Shown: piece after piece, positions 6,638 to 12,496 of the stretch
How the letters are laid out: every line of letters starts with the position of its first letter
Position numbering within the stretch: position 1 is the first letter of the stretch
DNA from: Comamonadaceae bacterium
GTDB lineage: Bacteria > Pseudomonadota > Gammaproteobacteria > Burkholderiales > Burkholderiaceae_C
Direction: 5' to 3'
Assembly: GCA_947461325.1 (NCBI GenBank)
Contig: CANHLD010000038.1
Span: 1-12,496, forward strand
Length of the DNA: 12,496 bases
The notes under the pieces: model-generated
Database searches by the model: none
Seen by the model: only the letters and a program-made list of their open reading frames with translations
Told to the model about the DNA's origin: nothing
Made by a program: the position numbers and the translations under genes

Positions 6638-7090
6638 ATGAAGTCTTCACTTTTGACATTGATTCTCAGCTTGCTAAGTTTTGGAGCTTGGTCTCAAACC
6701 GCCCAAACCGATTTACCCCGTGTGCTGATTCAAGCCGGTATGTTTCAGATAGATGCTCAAGTCGCTGCTACGCCTGAACAACGAGCAACTGGATTGATGT
6801 ATAGAAAAGAAATGCCAGCCCATGAAGGCATGATTTTCATTTTTGAACAACCTCAGATTTTGTGTTTTTGGATGAAAAACACATTGATACCGTTGACAGC
6901 GGCCTTTGTGGCGGACGACGGAACGATTGTCAACCTAGTAGATATGAAGCCGCAAACTCTGGATTCTCACTGCTCGGAAAAACCTGTGCGCTTTGTGCTG
7001 GAAATGAAGCAAGGTTGGTTTGCCAGCAAGCAGATTAAAAAATCCTACGTGCTTAAGTCCAGCCTGTTTAAGTCTGATCCTCGACCCTGA
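6638..7090 (+). CDS. Secreted DUF192 family protein
   Basis: This 150-residue protein starts with a signal peptide (MKSSLLTLILSLLSFGAWSQ), probably cleaved near residue 19, so the mature protein should be periplasmic. The rest is a DUF192 domain with its typical blocks: ATGLMYRKEMPAHEGMIFIF (50-69), CFWMKNTLIPLTAAFVADDG (76-95), HCSEKPVRFVLEM (111-123) and a final GWF. The biochemical function of the family is not established. Two cysteines remain in the mature part (C76 and C112). The gene is read away from icd, and its last 23 bases overlap the 3' end of xseA on the other strand. Start choice is clear from the signal peptide, although no strong Shine-Dalgarno sequence precedes it. Confidence 0.9.
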   Translation: MKSSLLTLILSLLSFGAWSQTAQTDLPRVLIQAGMFQIDAQVAATPEQRATGLMYRKEMPAHEGMIFIFEQPQILCFWMKNTLIPLTAAFVADDGTIVNLVDMKPQTLDSHCSEKPVRFVLEMKQGWFASKQIKKSYVLKSSLFKSDPRP

Positions 7091-8351
7091 GTGCGACCTC
7101 ACCGTCAGCCAATCTGGCGGTCACTTGCTCGCCGGGATGCATGTCTTTCACAGAACTCAAAGCCACGCCATCACGGTTTTGCAGCCAGGCATAACCACGC
7201 TTTAAAACCAGTGCCGGATCTAAATTTTGTAACAGCCATTGGGCTTTATCCAAACGTCTGGCATGGTGGGCGGGCATGTCAACCGCAGCCCTATTTAAGC
7301 GTAAAGCCATCGGCTGTAACGAGAGTTGACGGCGATTTAATGTGTTGAGGGTGGCGCGACCAAGCCGATTGGCAAACACGCTGCAGGCATGTTGTTGCTG
7401 GTGCAGCCAACTTGACGGTCTGCCGATTTGGCGCTCCGACCTGTCTAATCGCTGCCAGCAGTGGTCCATGTGTTGGCGCATGGCAGACATCATCAATTCT
7501 TGAAAATAATCTAAACCCGCCAGATCGGTCGCCTGATCTAAAGCGCACATCTCGGCCGCGGCCGTAGGTGTCGGCGCTCGCAAATCGGCACAAAAATCGG
7601 CGATGGTGAAATCGGTTTCGTGCCCCACACCTGTGATGACAGGCACCCGACAGGAAACGATGGCATGCGCCAAGGCTTCATCATTGAAAGCCCATAAATC
7701 TTCCATGGAACCACCGCCGCGGACCAACAAAATGACATCCACTTCAGGTAACTTTTGCAAGGCTTGAAGCGAAGCAATCAATTGCTCGGGTGCGTCTGCG
7801 CCTTGCACGGGGCTTGGTGAAATCAGAACAGGTATGTGTGGCACGCGCCTTTTCAAAGCGGTCACCACATCATGCAGGGCGGCGGCAGACAAGGAAGTGA
7901 CGATGCCTATGCAAGCCGGACGCAACTTGATCGGTCGCTTGCGGTCTTCGTCAAACAAGCCCTGGGACTCCAGCTTGGCTTTGAGGCGCAAATAAGCTTC
8001 ATGCAATTGACCGGCCCCTGCGGGGCGCATGGCTTCAATCACCAATTGCAATTCACCGCGTGGCACATACAGACCGCATCGGGCCTGCACTTCGACTTGG
8101 TCTCCGTTGCGCGGTTCAAAGTTCAACATGTCTGCCGTGCGCTTGAACATGGCGCAGCGAAGTTGCCCTTGCTCATCTTTGAGAGTCAAGTAGCAATGCC
8201 CACTGGCGGCTCGCGTCATGCCGGATATTTCACCGCGCACCAGCACCATGCCGAAACGAGATTTCAACTGATCGCTGATGGCTTGGCATAAACCGCCGAC
8301 TGACCAGACACGACCAGCGATTGTTTCATTCACGGCAGAAAAGTCGTTCAT
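7068..8351 (-). CDS. xseA: Exodeoxyribonuclease VII large subunit
   Basis: XseA, with several copies of XseB, forms exonuclease VII, which degrades single-stranded DNA from both ends into acid-soluble oligonucleotides during repair. The 427-residue protein has the N-terminal OB-fold (VWSVGGLCQAISDQLKSRF, 15-33; VRGEISG, 38-44; SGHCYLTLKD, 50-59; GLYVPRGELQLVIEAM, 93-108). The catalytic domain follows with GIVTSLSAAALHDVVTAL (149-166), RGGGSMEDLWAFNDE (211-225) and GVGHETDFTIADFCADLRAP (241-260). A helical coiled-coil region comes next, and the family C-terminus VLKRGYAWL (382-390). It is somewhat shorter than the 456-residue E. coli protein. xseB is not in the window. The gene is divergent from exbB (71-base spacer) and overlaps the DUF192 gene tail-to-tail by 23 bases. 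Confidence 0.97.
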   Translation of the reverse strand: MNDFSAVNETIAGRVWSVGGLCQAISDQLKSRFGMVLVRGEISGMTRAASGHCYLTLKDEQGQLRCAMFKRTADMLNFEPRNGDQVEVQARCGLYVPRGELQLVIEAMRPAGAGQLHEAYLRLKAKLESQGLFDEDRKRPIKLRPACIGIVTSLSAAALHDVVTALKRRVPHIPVLISPSPVQGADAPEQLIASLQALQKLPEVDVILLVRGGGSMEDLWAFNDEALAHAIVSCRVPVITGVGHETDFTIADFCADLRAPTPTAAAEMCALDQATDLAGLDYFQELMMSAMRQHMDHCWQRLDRSERQIGRPSSWLHQQQHACSVFANRLGRATLNTLNRRQLSLQPMALRLNRAAVDMPAHHARRLDKAQWLLQNLDPALVLKRGYAWLQNRDGVALSSVKDMHPGEQVTARLADGEVALRVEDQT

Positions 8352-8370
8352 AGCTAAATTGAAACCTGTT

Positions 8371-8404
8371 TGTGAGTGACAACTAAGACATAATTGTTCT
8401 CACA
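8371..8404. repeat. Interrupted inverted repeat in the xseA/exbB spacer
   Basis: Outer arms TGTGAG (8371-8376) and CTCACA (8399-8404) are exact complements. An inner ACAA (8379-8382) / TTGT (8394-8397) pair lies inside them, separated from the outer arms by a 2-base and a 1-base bulge. The structure sits just upstream of the exbB ribosome binding site and contains a CATAAT -10-like hexamer (8389-8394). It could be an operator or a leader hairpin; no function can be assigned. Confidence 0.35.
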
Positions 8405-8410
8405 CCTGAC

Positions 8411-8416
8411 AGGAGA
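8411..8416 (+). promoter_or_regulatory. Ribosome binding site that sets the exbB TTG start
   Basis: AGGAGA stands six bases before TTG at 8423. No in-frame ATG or GTG lies at an appropriate distance, and the next in-frame ATG (codon 23) would remove the first membrane helix. The site therefore supports TTG as start. Confidence 0.75.
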
Positions 8417-8422
8417 ACGCAA

Positions 8423-9046
8423 TTGCTAGGCATCATACAAGCCGCAGGCTGGCCGATTTGGCCCTTACTCGCATGCTCAATCGCAGCCATGGCACTGATT
8501 TTTGAGCGGCTCTACAGCTTGCAAACCAAGCTGGTCATTCCAGATCGCTTACTTGACGAAGTGTTGTCCTTGTCGCAACCCGAGTTGTTAAACCCTAACT
8601 CCATCAGCCAACTCAAAAACCATTGCGCGATGGGCGAAATCATCGTGACGGGTCTAATGCATAGACAACACAAGCCAAGCACTTCCGAATCCGATTTTCG
8701 AGCAGAGGTTGAGGCCAGCGGTCGCCGCGTCAATCACAAACTGGAGAAGTACCTCAGCGCACTGGGCTCTATTGCCTCCATTGCCCCACTGCTTGGATTG
8801 TTCGGCACCGTCGTCGGCATGATTGAAATTTTCGGTTCGCAAACCCCGGGCTCAGGCAACCCGGCGCAATTGGCGCACGGCATTTCCGTCGCTTTGTACA
8901 ACACTGCTTTCGGTCTGGTGATTGCGATTCCCAGCTTGGTGATGTGGCGTCATTTCAGAAACCGCGTGGACTATTTCACTGTAGAGTTGGAAATTGCGTC
9001 TGAGCGTTTTGTGCGTCATTTTTACGCGGCATCCAAAGGCAAATAA
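8423..9046 (+). CDS. exbB: MotA/TolQ/ExbB proton channel family protein
   Basis: ExbB-type proteins form a pentameric inner-membrane channel around ExbD and convert proton flow into work on an envelope partner. The 207 residues have the family topology: an N-terminal helix (about 8-28), a cytoplasmic segment of about 80 residues, then two helices (about 113-136 and 152-176). The signature region SIASIAPLLGLFGTVVGMI (116-134) and the last-helix sequence GISVALYNTAFGLVIAIP (153-170) are typical. The start is TTG with AGGAGA six bases upstream. exbD follows after one base. ExbB and TolQ cannot be fully separated by eye. The ExbB name rests on the paired short ExbD and the absence of tol-pal genes nearby. 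No tonB is in the window, so the energised partner is unknown. Confidence 0.92.
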   Translation: MLGIIQAAGWPIWPLLACSIAAMALIFERLYSLQTKLVIPDRLLDEVLSLSQPELLNPNSISQLKNHCAMGEIIVTGLMHRQHKPSTSESDFRAEVEASGRRVNHKLEKYLSALGSIASIAPLLGLFGTVVGMIEIFGSQTPGSGNPAQLAHGISVALYNTAFGLVIAIPSLVMWRHFRNRVDYFTVELEIASERFVRHFYAASKGK

Positions 9047-9047
9047 G

Positions 9048-9479
9048 ATGCGTTTTGGCCGCCCTCACTCATCCGAGCCCGAGATCAATCTGATACCGTT
9101 TATCGATGTATTGCTGGTCATACTTATTTTTCTGATGCTAACCACCACCTATGGTCGATTGACGCAACTCGATATGCAATTGCCCCAAGCTGACAGCGGC
9201 CAGCAAGAGTCCAAACCGAATGAAATACGGGTAAGCGTCAGCAGTGATGGCCGCTATGTGGTTCAAAAAATCGCCATCAATCCCTCGGATGTCATCGCTT
9301 TGACATCGGCTTTGAGCCAAGCCGCCAAAGAATCGCCACAGGCATTGGTGGTTATTTCCGCTGATGCACATGCCAGCCACCAGTCTGTCATTCAAGTTTT
9401 GGAAGCCGCGCAAAAATCCGGCTTGCAACGCATTACCTTCTCAGCCCAGGCGCGCACCAGCACCACGGTTTTGCCCTGA
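9048..9479 (+). CDS. exbD: ExbD/TolR family biopolymer transport protein
   Basis: ExbD is the rotor-like partner of ExbB, anchored by one N-terminal helix with a periplasmic domain. The 143-residue protein has a short cytoplasmic start (MRFGRPHSSEPEINLIPFID), a helix at about 18-35 (IDVLLVILIFLMLTTTY) and a periplasmic domain to the end. The proton-carrying aspartate is present as D20 in PFIDV. The ATG at 9048 is chosen over an upstream in-frame ATG at 8994, which would overlap exbB and add residues the family lacks. It follows the exbB stop by one base and precedes lpxK by six bases, so the three are surely co-transcribed. Confidence 0.93.
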   Translation: MRFGRPHSSEPEINLIPFIDVLLVILIFLMLTTTYGRLTQLDMQLPQADSGQQESKPNEIRVSVSSDGRYVVQKIAINPSDVIALTSALSQAAKESPQALVVISADAHASHQSVIQVLEAAQKSGLQRITFSAQARTSTTVLP

Positions 9480-9485
9480 TTCACC

Positions 9486-10499
9486 ATGAAGCTGTCCGCA
9501 TTTTTTACCGAGCAGGTGTGGACGGGCAAAGGTTTGGTGGCCTTCCTGCTTGGGCCGGTTTCATGGCTGACCAAGCTCTGGCTAATGCGGCAGGACCATT
9601 TGTACCTTAGCGGCAAGCGTGAATCTGTGCATGTGCCGGTTCCTGTGCTGGTTGTGGGTAATGTACTGGTCGGCGGAACCGGTAAAACCCCGGTCGTTAT
9701 CAGTCTTGTTCAACATTTCCAAAAGTTGGGCTTGCAAGTCGGTGTGATTGCACGGGCCTATGGCACGTCAGATGAATCTGTGCGTGAGGTCACGGCTGAT
9801 ACTCAGGCCGACGCTGCAGGGGATGAAGCCTTGTTGATCAAGCGGCGTTGCCAGGTGCCGGTTTTTATAGGAAGACAACGCGCGCAAGCTGCACTTGCTT
9901 TGCTTCGCGCTTACCCCGCCACTCGTCTCCTCATCAGCGATGACGGCATGCAACATCGCGGCTTGCACCATGATCTCGCGGTTTGCGTGTTCGATGACAG
10001 AGGGCTTGGCAACGGTTGGCTGTTACCTGCAGGCCCCTTGCGAGAAAGCTGGCCCCGAAAACTGGCACCAGACGTCAAACAATATCTTTTGCACACGGCC
10101 CAACAGTCTTTTGAAAACAGTCTGCCAGCCAAAAGGTATTTATCCCACATCGCCATCAATGGTTTGGGTCAGCAGCGGTTGCTGTCTTCGTGGATCAATC
10201 AACCTGTTCAAGCGCTTGCCGGCATCGCCCGTCCGGATCTATTTTTTGAAGCTTTGAAAAACACCGGCCTGGTATTGGCCAACACCTACCCTTTGCAAGA
10301 CCACGCGCCGCTGTCGAATTGGCGCCCCAGCAATGACCTACCGGTTCTTTGCACGGAAAAAGACGCAGTCAAACTGTGGCCACATTTGCCTGAGGCTTGG
10401 GCGGTGCCTTTGGAATGCGAATTACCCGGTGTTTTGCTCGACGAAATCACTTCAGATGTGCAACAGCTATCATTGAAATATGGACACCAAACTGCTTGA
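9486..10499 (+). CDS. lpxK: Tetraacyldisaccharide 4'-kinase (lipid A synthesis)
   Basis: LpxK phosphorylates the 4' position of the tetraacyldisaccharide-1-phosphate to give lipid IVA at the inner membrane. The 337 residues begin with an amphipathic/membrane-associated helix region (about 10-36). The P-loop GNVLVGGTGKT (58-68), SDDGMQHRGLHHDL (151-164), GLGNGWLLPAGPLRE (173-187), GIARPDLFF (246-254) and VLCTEKDAVKLW (287-298) follow. DH at 272-273 fits the catalytic-site region. Two motifs deviate from what I recall of the family: ARAYG (89-93) in place of the usual SRGYG, and QDHAPL in place of PDHHxF/Y. The gene overlaps ycaR by 20 bases and follows exbD by six. No obvious Shine-Dalgarno sequence precedes the ATG, suggesting coupling to exbD. 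Confidence 0.96.
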   Translation: MKLSAFFTEQVWTGKGLVAFLLGPVSWLTKLWLMRQDHLYLSGKRESVHVPVPVLVVGNVLVGGTGKTPVVISLVQHFQKLGLQVGVIARAYGTSDESVREVTADTQADAAGDEALLIKRRCQVPVFIGRQRAQAALALLRAYPATRLLISDDGMQHRGLHHDLAVCVFDDRGLGNGWLLPAGPLRESWPRKLAPDVKQYLLHTAQQSFENSLPAKRYLSHIAINGLGQQRLLSSWINQPVQALAGIARPDLFFEALKNTGLVLANTYPLQDHAPLSNWRPSNDLPVLCTEKDAVKLWPHLPEAWAVPLECELPGVLLDEITSDVQQLSLKYGHQTA

Positions 10500-10671
10500 A
10501 CTGCTGGTCTGCCCTGTCACCAAGGGCAGTTTGATTTATCAACGGGAAACCAACGAACTGATTTCGCGAAGCGCGCGACTGGCTTATCCGGTGCGCGACG
10601 GCATACCTGTGATGTTGGAACTTGAGGCCCGCACCTTGACCGACGACGAACTGGACAAATTGCATGGCTGA
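10480..10671 (+). CDS. ycaR: Trm112/YcaR-family small protein
   Basis: This 63-residue protein belongs to the Trm112p-like (YcaR, UPF0434) family. It reads MDTKLLELLVCPVTKGSLIY and then RLAYPVRDGIPVMLELEAR (33-51), and closely resembles E. coli YcaR. Trm112 in eukaryotes activates methyltransferases; the bacterial role is not settled. Only one cysteine (C11) is left, so the zinc-binding cysteines seen in some homologues (CPVC ... LIC in E. coli YcaR) are absent here. It starts inside lpxK (20-base overlap) and its end overlaps the kdsB start by 8 bases. The lpxK-ycaR-kdsB order is also known from E. coli, which supports the call. Confidence 0.93.
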   Translation: MDTKLLELLVCPVTKGSLIYQRETNELISRSARLAYPVRDGIPVMLELEARTLTDDELDKLHG

Positions 10672-11419
10672 TGCAGCCTATGTGGTGCTGATCCCGGCAC
10701 GGCTTGGTTCTTCCCGATTACCTCACAAACCGTTGGCTGACCTCGCAGGCCTGCCCATGGTGGTTCGAGTTGCTCAACAAGCTGCTAAGTCTTCGGCGCA
10801 ACGCGTGGTGGTGGCGGCAGATCACCTGAGCATTGTGTCGGCTTGCCAAGCGCATGGCGTTGAGGCGGTCTTGACCAGAGATGACCATCCCAGCGGCAGC
10901 GATCGTTTGGCTGAAACAGCCGATTTACTTGGTCTGGCCGATCATGACATCGTGGTCAACGTGCAAGGCGATGAGCCCTTGATCAATCCTCTGCACATTG
11001 ATGAGGTTGCACAATTACTGGGTAGACGTATCGATGTCAGCATGTCTACCTTGGCGCATCCGATCACCGATTTGAACGATTGGCTCAGCCCGCATGTGGT
11101 GAAAGTGGTTCTAGATTCTCAGTCCAATGCCTCATATTTCAGCCGGGCAAGCATTCCTTGCTGGCGCGACGCCACCAGCGGCCAATTGCCACCCTACCCG
11201 GTCTATCGCCATGTTGGTTTGTATGCCTACCAAACAGGCTTTTTGAAACAATTTCCTCTATTGACTCAGGCTCCCACGGAACAAGCAGAAGCCCTTGAAC
11301 AATTGCGCGCCCTTTGGCATGGCCACAAGATAGCGGTTCATGTGTCCGATCTGGCCAGCGCTCCGGGGGTAGATACCCCGCAAGACTTGGCCCGGGTCCA
11401 GGCTTTCTACAAGGGTTGA
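10664..11419 (+). CDS. kdsB: 3-deoxy-manno-octulosonate cytidylyltransferase (CMP-Kdo synthetase)
   Basis: KdsB activates Kdo with CTP to CMP-Kdo in the cytoplasm, the donor for the first inner-core sugar attached to lipid IVA. The 251-residue length is normal. Motifs in order: VLIPARLGSSRLPHKPLADL (8-27, nucleotide binding), HPSGSDRLAE (75-84), VVNVQGDEPLI (97-107, metal and CTP site), YFSRASIPCWR (158-168), YRHVGLYAY (181-189), LEQLRAL (211-217) and GVDTPQDL (235-242). The ATG overlaps the ycaR end by 8 bases. Together with lpxK two genes upstream it places consecutive steps of lipid A-Kdo assembly in one operon. Confidence 0.97.
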   Translation: MADAAYVVLIPARLGSSRLPHKPLADLAGLPMVVRVAQQAAKSSAQRVVVAADHLSIVSACQAHGVEAVLTRDDHPSGSDRLAETADLLGLADHDIVVNVQGDEPLINPLHIDEVAQLLGRRIDVSMSTLAHPITDLNDWLSPHVVKVVLDSQSNASYFSRASIPCWRDATSGQLPPYPVYRHVGLYAYQTGFLKQFPLLTQAPTEQAEALEQLRALWHGHKIAVHVSDLASAPGVDTPQDLARVQAFYKG

Positions 11420-11433
11420 CATGTCAGCTACAG

Positions 11434-11460
11434 CTAGGCCGTGCGTGATATTCTCTAGGC
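11434..11460. repeat. Short direct repeat upstream of adk
   Basis: CTAGGC occurs at 11434-11439 and 11455-11460, 21 bases apart or two helical turns, in the 97-base kdsB-adk spacer. The second copy abuts TTGACT (11461-11466), a -35-like hexamer without a good -10 partner. An extended -10-like TGATATTCT lies between the copies at 11446-11454. The spacer may hold a separate adk promoter; this is a weak call. Confidence 0.25.
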
Positions 11461-11516
11461 TTGACTGACGACCAAGCGCTGCATAGACGGCGAATGTTAC
11501 ATACCCGAGGAAGACG

Positions 11517-12173
11517 ATGAGACTGATATTGTTGGGCGCGCCCGGTGCTGGTAAAGGCACACAAGCCACATTCATTTGCCAAGCATATGGCATTCCCCAA
11601 ATTTCCACTGGAGACATGTTGCGCGCTGCGGTCAAGGCCGGTACCGAAATGGGTCTGGCTGCCAAAAAGGTTATGGACGCCGGCGGTTTGGTGGGTGACG
11701 ACATCATCATTGGTTTGGTCAAAGAACGCATCACGCATGCAGACTGCGCCAACGGATTTTTGTTTGACGGTTTTCCCCGCACCATTCCGCAGGCTGATGC
11801 TATGAAGCAAGCCGGTGTCAAACTCGATTGCGTGCTCGAAATTGATGTGCCGTTTGACGCCATCATCGAGCGCATGAGTGGGCGTCGCGTGCACGTGGCC
11901 AGTGGCCGCACCTACCATGTCAAGTTCAATCCCCCTAAACAAGACGGACTGGATGACATCACCGGCGAGCCTTTGATTCAGCGGGATGATGACAAGGAAG
12001 ACACTGTCAAAAAACGGCTTGAGGTTTACAGCGCACAAACCCGCCCGCTGGTCGATTACTACTCAGGTTGGGCCAAAGCCGAGCCTGCACTCGCTCCTAA
12101 ATACCGCGCCATCAGCGGACAAGGCAGCGTGGAAGACATCAAAGAACGCGCTTTGTCAGCCTTAAAGAGCTGA
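11517..12173 (+). CDS. adk: Adenylate kinase
   Basis: Adk interconverts 2 ADP with ATP and AMP in the cytoplasm. The 218-residue long-form enzyme has the P-loop GAPGAGKGT (7-15), the AMP-binding segment ISTGDMLRAAV (29-39), DGFPRT (84-89), a full-length LID (about 122-159, GRRVHVASGRTYHVKFNPP) and the closing DTVKKRLEVY (162-171). The LID has no cysteines, so it is the non-zinc, hydrogen-bonded type of Gram-negative enzymes. A GAGGAAG Shine-Dalgarno sequence precedes the ATG. The 97-base gap after kdsB may hold its own promoter, though read-through from the lpxK operon is also possible. The 3' end overlaps the convergent asparaginase gene by 12 bases. Confidence 0.98.
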   Translation: MRLILLGAPGAGKGTQATFICQAYGIPQISTGDMLRAAVKAGTEMGLAAKKVMDAGGLVGDDIIIGLVKERITHADCANGFLFDGFPRTIPQADAMKQAGVKLDCVLEIDVPFDAIIERMSGRRVHVASGRTYHVKFNPPKQDGLDDITGEPLIQRDDDKEDTVKKRLEVYSAQTRPLVDYYSGWAKAEPALAPKYRAISGQGSVEDIKERALSALKS

Positions 12174-12181
12174 GTTTTTTT
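12156..12181 (+). terminator. Probable intrinsic terminator of adk
   Basis: TCAGC (12156-12160) and GCTGA (12169-12173) form a 5-bp stem with an eight-base loop that ends exactly at the adk stop codon. After one G comes a run of seven T (12175-12181), then another T5 a few bases on. The stem is short, but the T-run makes termination on the plus strand plausible. On the minus strand there is no T-run after the stem. Confidence 0.45.
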
Positions 12182-12496
12182 CGTCTTTTTGCATCACTGA
12201 CAAAGCCAAAGCCATACACGCTTTGGCTGGTGTAAGCGAAGTCAGTTCGCCGCACTGTTGTTGAGCCTGCGGCAAAGCACGGCCCCAGGCGCAACGGCTG
12301 CTGATCCAAATATCAATTCCCAACGACACTGCGCGTTGCAGCGCTTCTTCCCATGCCGGTTTGAATGTGCCTGCACCAGTACCTGCCACGACCAAACCGC
12401 GAAGTTGTTCAGACGAAGGTTTTGAGGGATAGAGAAGTGCATCAATGCCGTCACTGCCAATCGCGGCATGGTGGGTGATCCATTCAACGCGTGGCC
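12162..12496 (-). CDS. L-asparaginase, C-terminal part (cut by window edge)
   Basis: An open frame enters from the right edge and ends at TAA (12164-12162), giving the last 110 residues of a protein. It contains RVEWITHHAAIGSDGIDALL, GLVVAGTGAGTFKPAWEEAL and a following IWISSRCAWGR, then a C-terminal LTPAKACMALALSVM. These match the C-terminal domain of bacterial L-asparaginases, which hydrolyse asparagine to aspartate and ammonia. The catalytic threonines lie in the N-terminal part outside the window, so activity and signal peptide cannot be judged. Internal candidate starts near 12395 are only Leu codons within the domain. It converges on adk and overlaps it by 12 bases. Confidence 0.85.
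   Translation of the reverse strand, partial: PRVEWITHHAAIGSDGIDALLYPSKPSSEQLRGLVVAGTGAGTFKPAWEEALQRAVSLGIDIWISSRCAWGRALPQAQQQCGELTSLTPAKACMALALSVMQKDEKNSAL
12204..12228. repeat. Perfect 9-bp inverted repeat inside the asparaginase gene
   Basis: AGCCAAAGC (12204-12212) and GCTTTGGCT (12220-12228) are exact complements around a seven-base loop. The element is within asparaginase codons, downstream of the adk stop. It is the strongest hairpin in the window but is not followed by a T-run on either strand, so it is not listed as a terminator. Confidence 0.6.

Noticed and set aside
8371..8404. A CRP binding site (TGTGA ... TCACA)
   Set aside because: The half-sites are 24 bases apart instead of six, so the geometry does not fit CRP.
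8994..9047. A longer exbD starting inside exbB (MRLSVLC...)
   Set aside because: The extra 18 residues overlap exbB and do not resemble ExbD N-termini; ATG at 9048 one base after the exbB stop fits better.
11258..12038. Two long minus-strand open frames (217 and 204 codons) opposite kdsB/adk
   Set aside because: They overlap each other and the clearly real kdsB and adk genes, and their translations show no family features.
12204..12228. The 9-bp stem-loop as an intrinsic terminator
   Set aside because: No T-run follows it on either strand; the T-runs lie on its 5' side in the plus sense.
12242..12487. An 81-codon minus-strand frame at the right edge
   Set aside because: The overlapping frame that ends at 12162 and stays open to the window edge encodes recognisable asparaginase sequence; this one does not.
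1..12496. A mobile element, defence island, CRISPR array or new multi-gene system
   Set aside because: All genes belong to known core families in familiar order, and no transposase, integrase, repeat array or cluster of unknown genes was found.

Overview
The window is an ordinary, gene-dense stretch of bacterial core chromosome. Protein sequences and gene order point to a betaproteobacterium of the order Burkholderiales, probably related to Comamonadaceae. The main clues are the order exbB-exbD-lpxK-ycaR-kdsB-adk divergent from xseA, and yebC-purD linked to a likely hemF. Assignment below the order is inference. No rRNA, tRNA, CRISPR array, insertion sequence or phage gene was seen. Every stretch longer than about 170 bases is accounted for by a gene.

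Layout. A leftward block, clpS-clpA-yebC-purD (4801 down to 50), is tightly packed and seems to run on into a gene that is cut at base 1. Divergent from clpS, across a very AT-rich spacer, is a CspD-like cold-shock gene (4965-5273). It converges on icd (6545-5292), the NADP-dependent isocitrate dehydrogenase. A secreted DUF192 protein gene (6638-7090) runs rightward from the icd promoter region and overlaps the 3' end of leftward xseA (8351-7068). Divergent from xseA, a rightward envelope operon exbB-exbD-lpxK-ycaR-kdsB (8423-11419) has genes that touch or overlap, followed 97 bases later by adk (11517-12173). The last gene, a C-terminal fragment of an L-asparaginase (12496-12162), converges on adk and overlaps its end.

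How the genes work together. ClpS and ClpA form the adaptor and unfoldase of the ClpAP protease. LpxK completes lipid IVA by adding the 4' phosphate, and KdsB activates Kdo, the first sugar added to it, so these two act at the lipid A/inner-core junction of LPS. ExbB and ExbD form a proton-driven inner-membrane motor that shares their operon. PurD, Adk and Icd are housekeeping metabolism, and XseA is the large subunit of exonuclease VII.

I found no new biological system. The most interesting part is the clpS/csp spacer and the csp leader (4802-5030). It holds a good sigma70 promoter, a perfect 9-bp inverted repeat beside it, a direct heptamer repeat in the leader, and a possible alternative pairing between the leader and the early coding region. 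The CSD protein itself has an unusual 35-residue tail.
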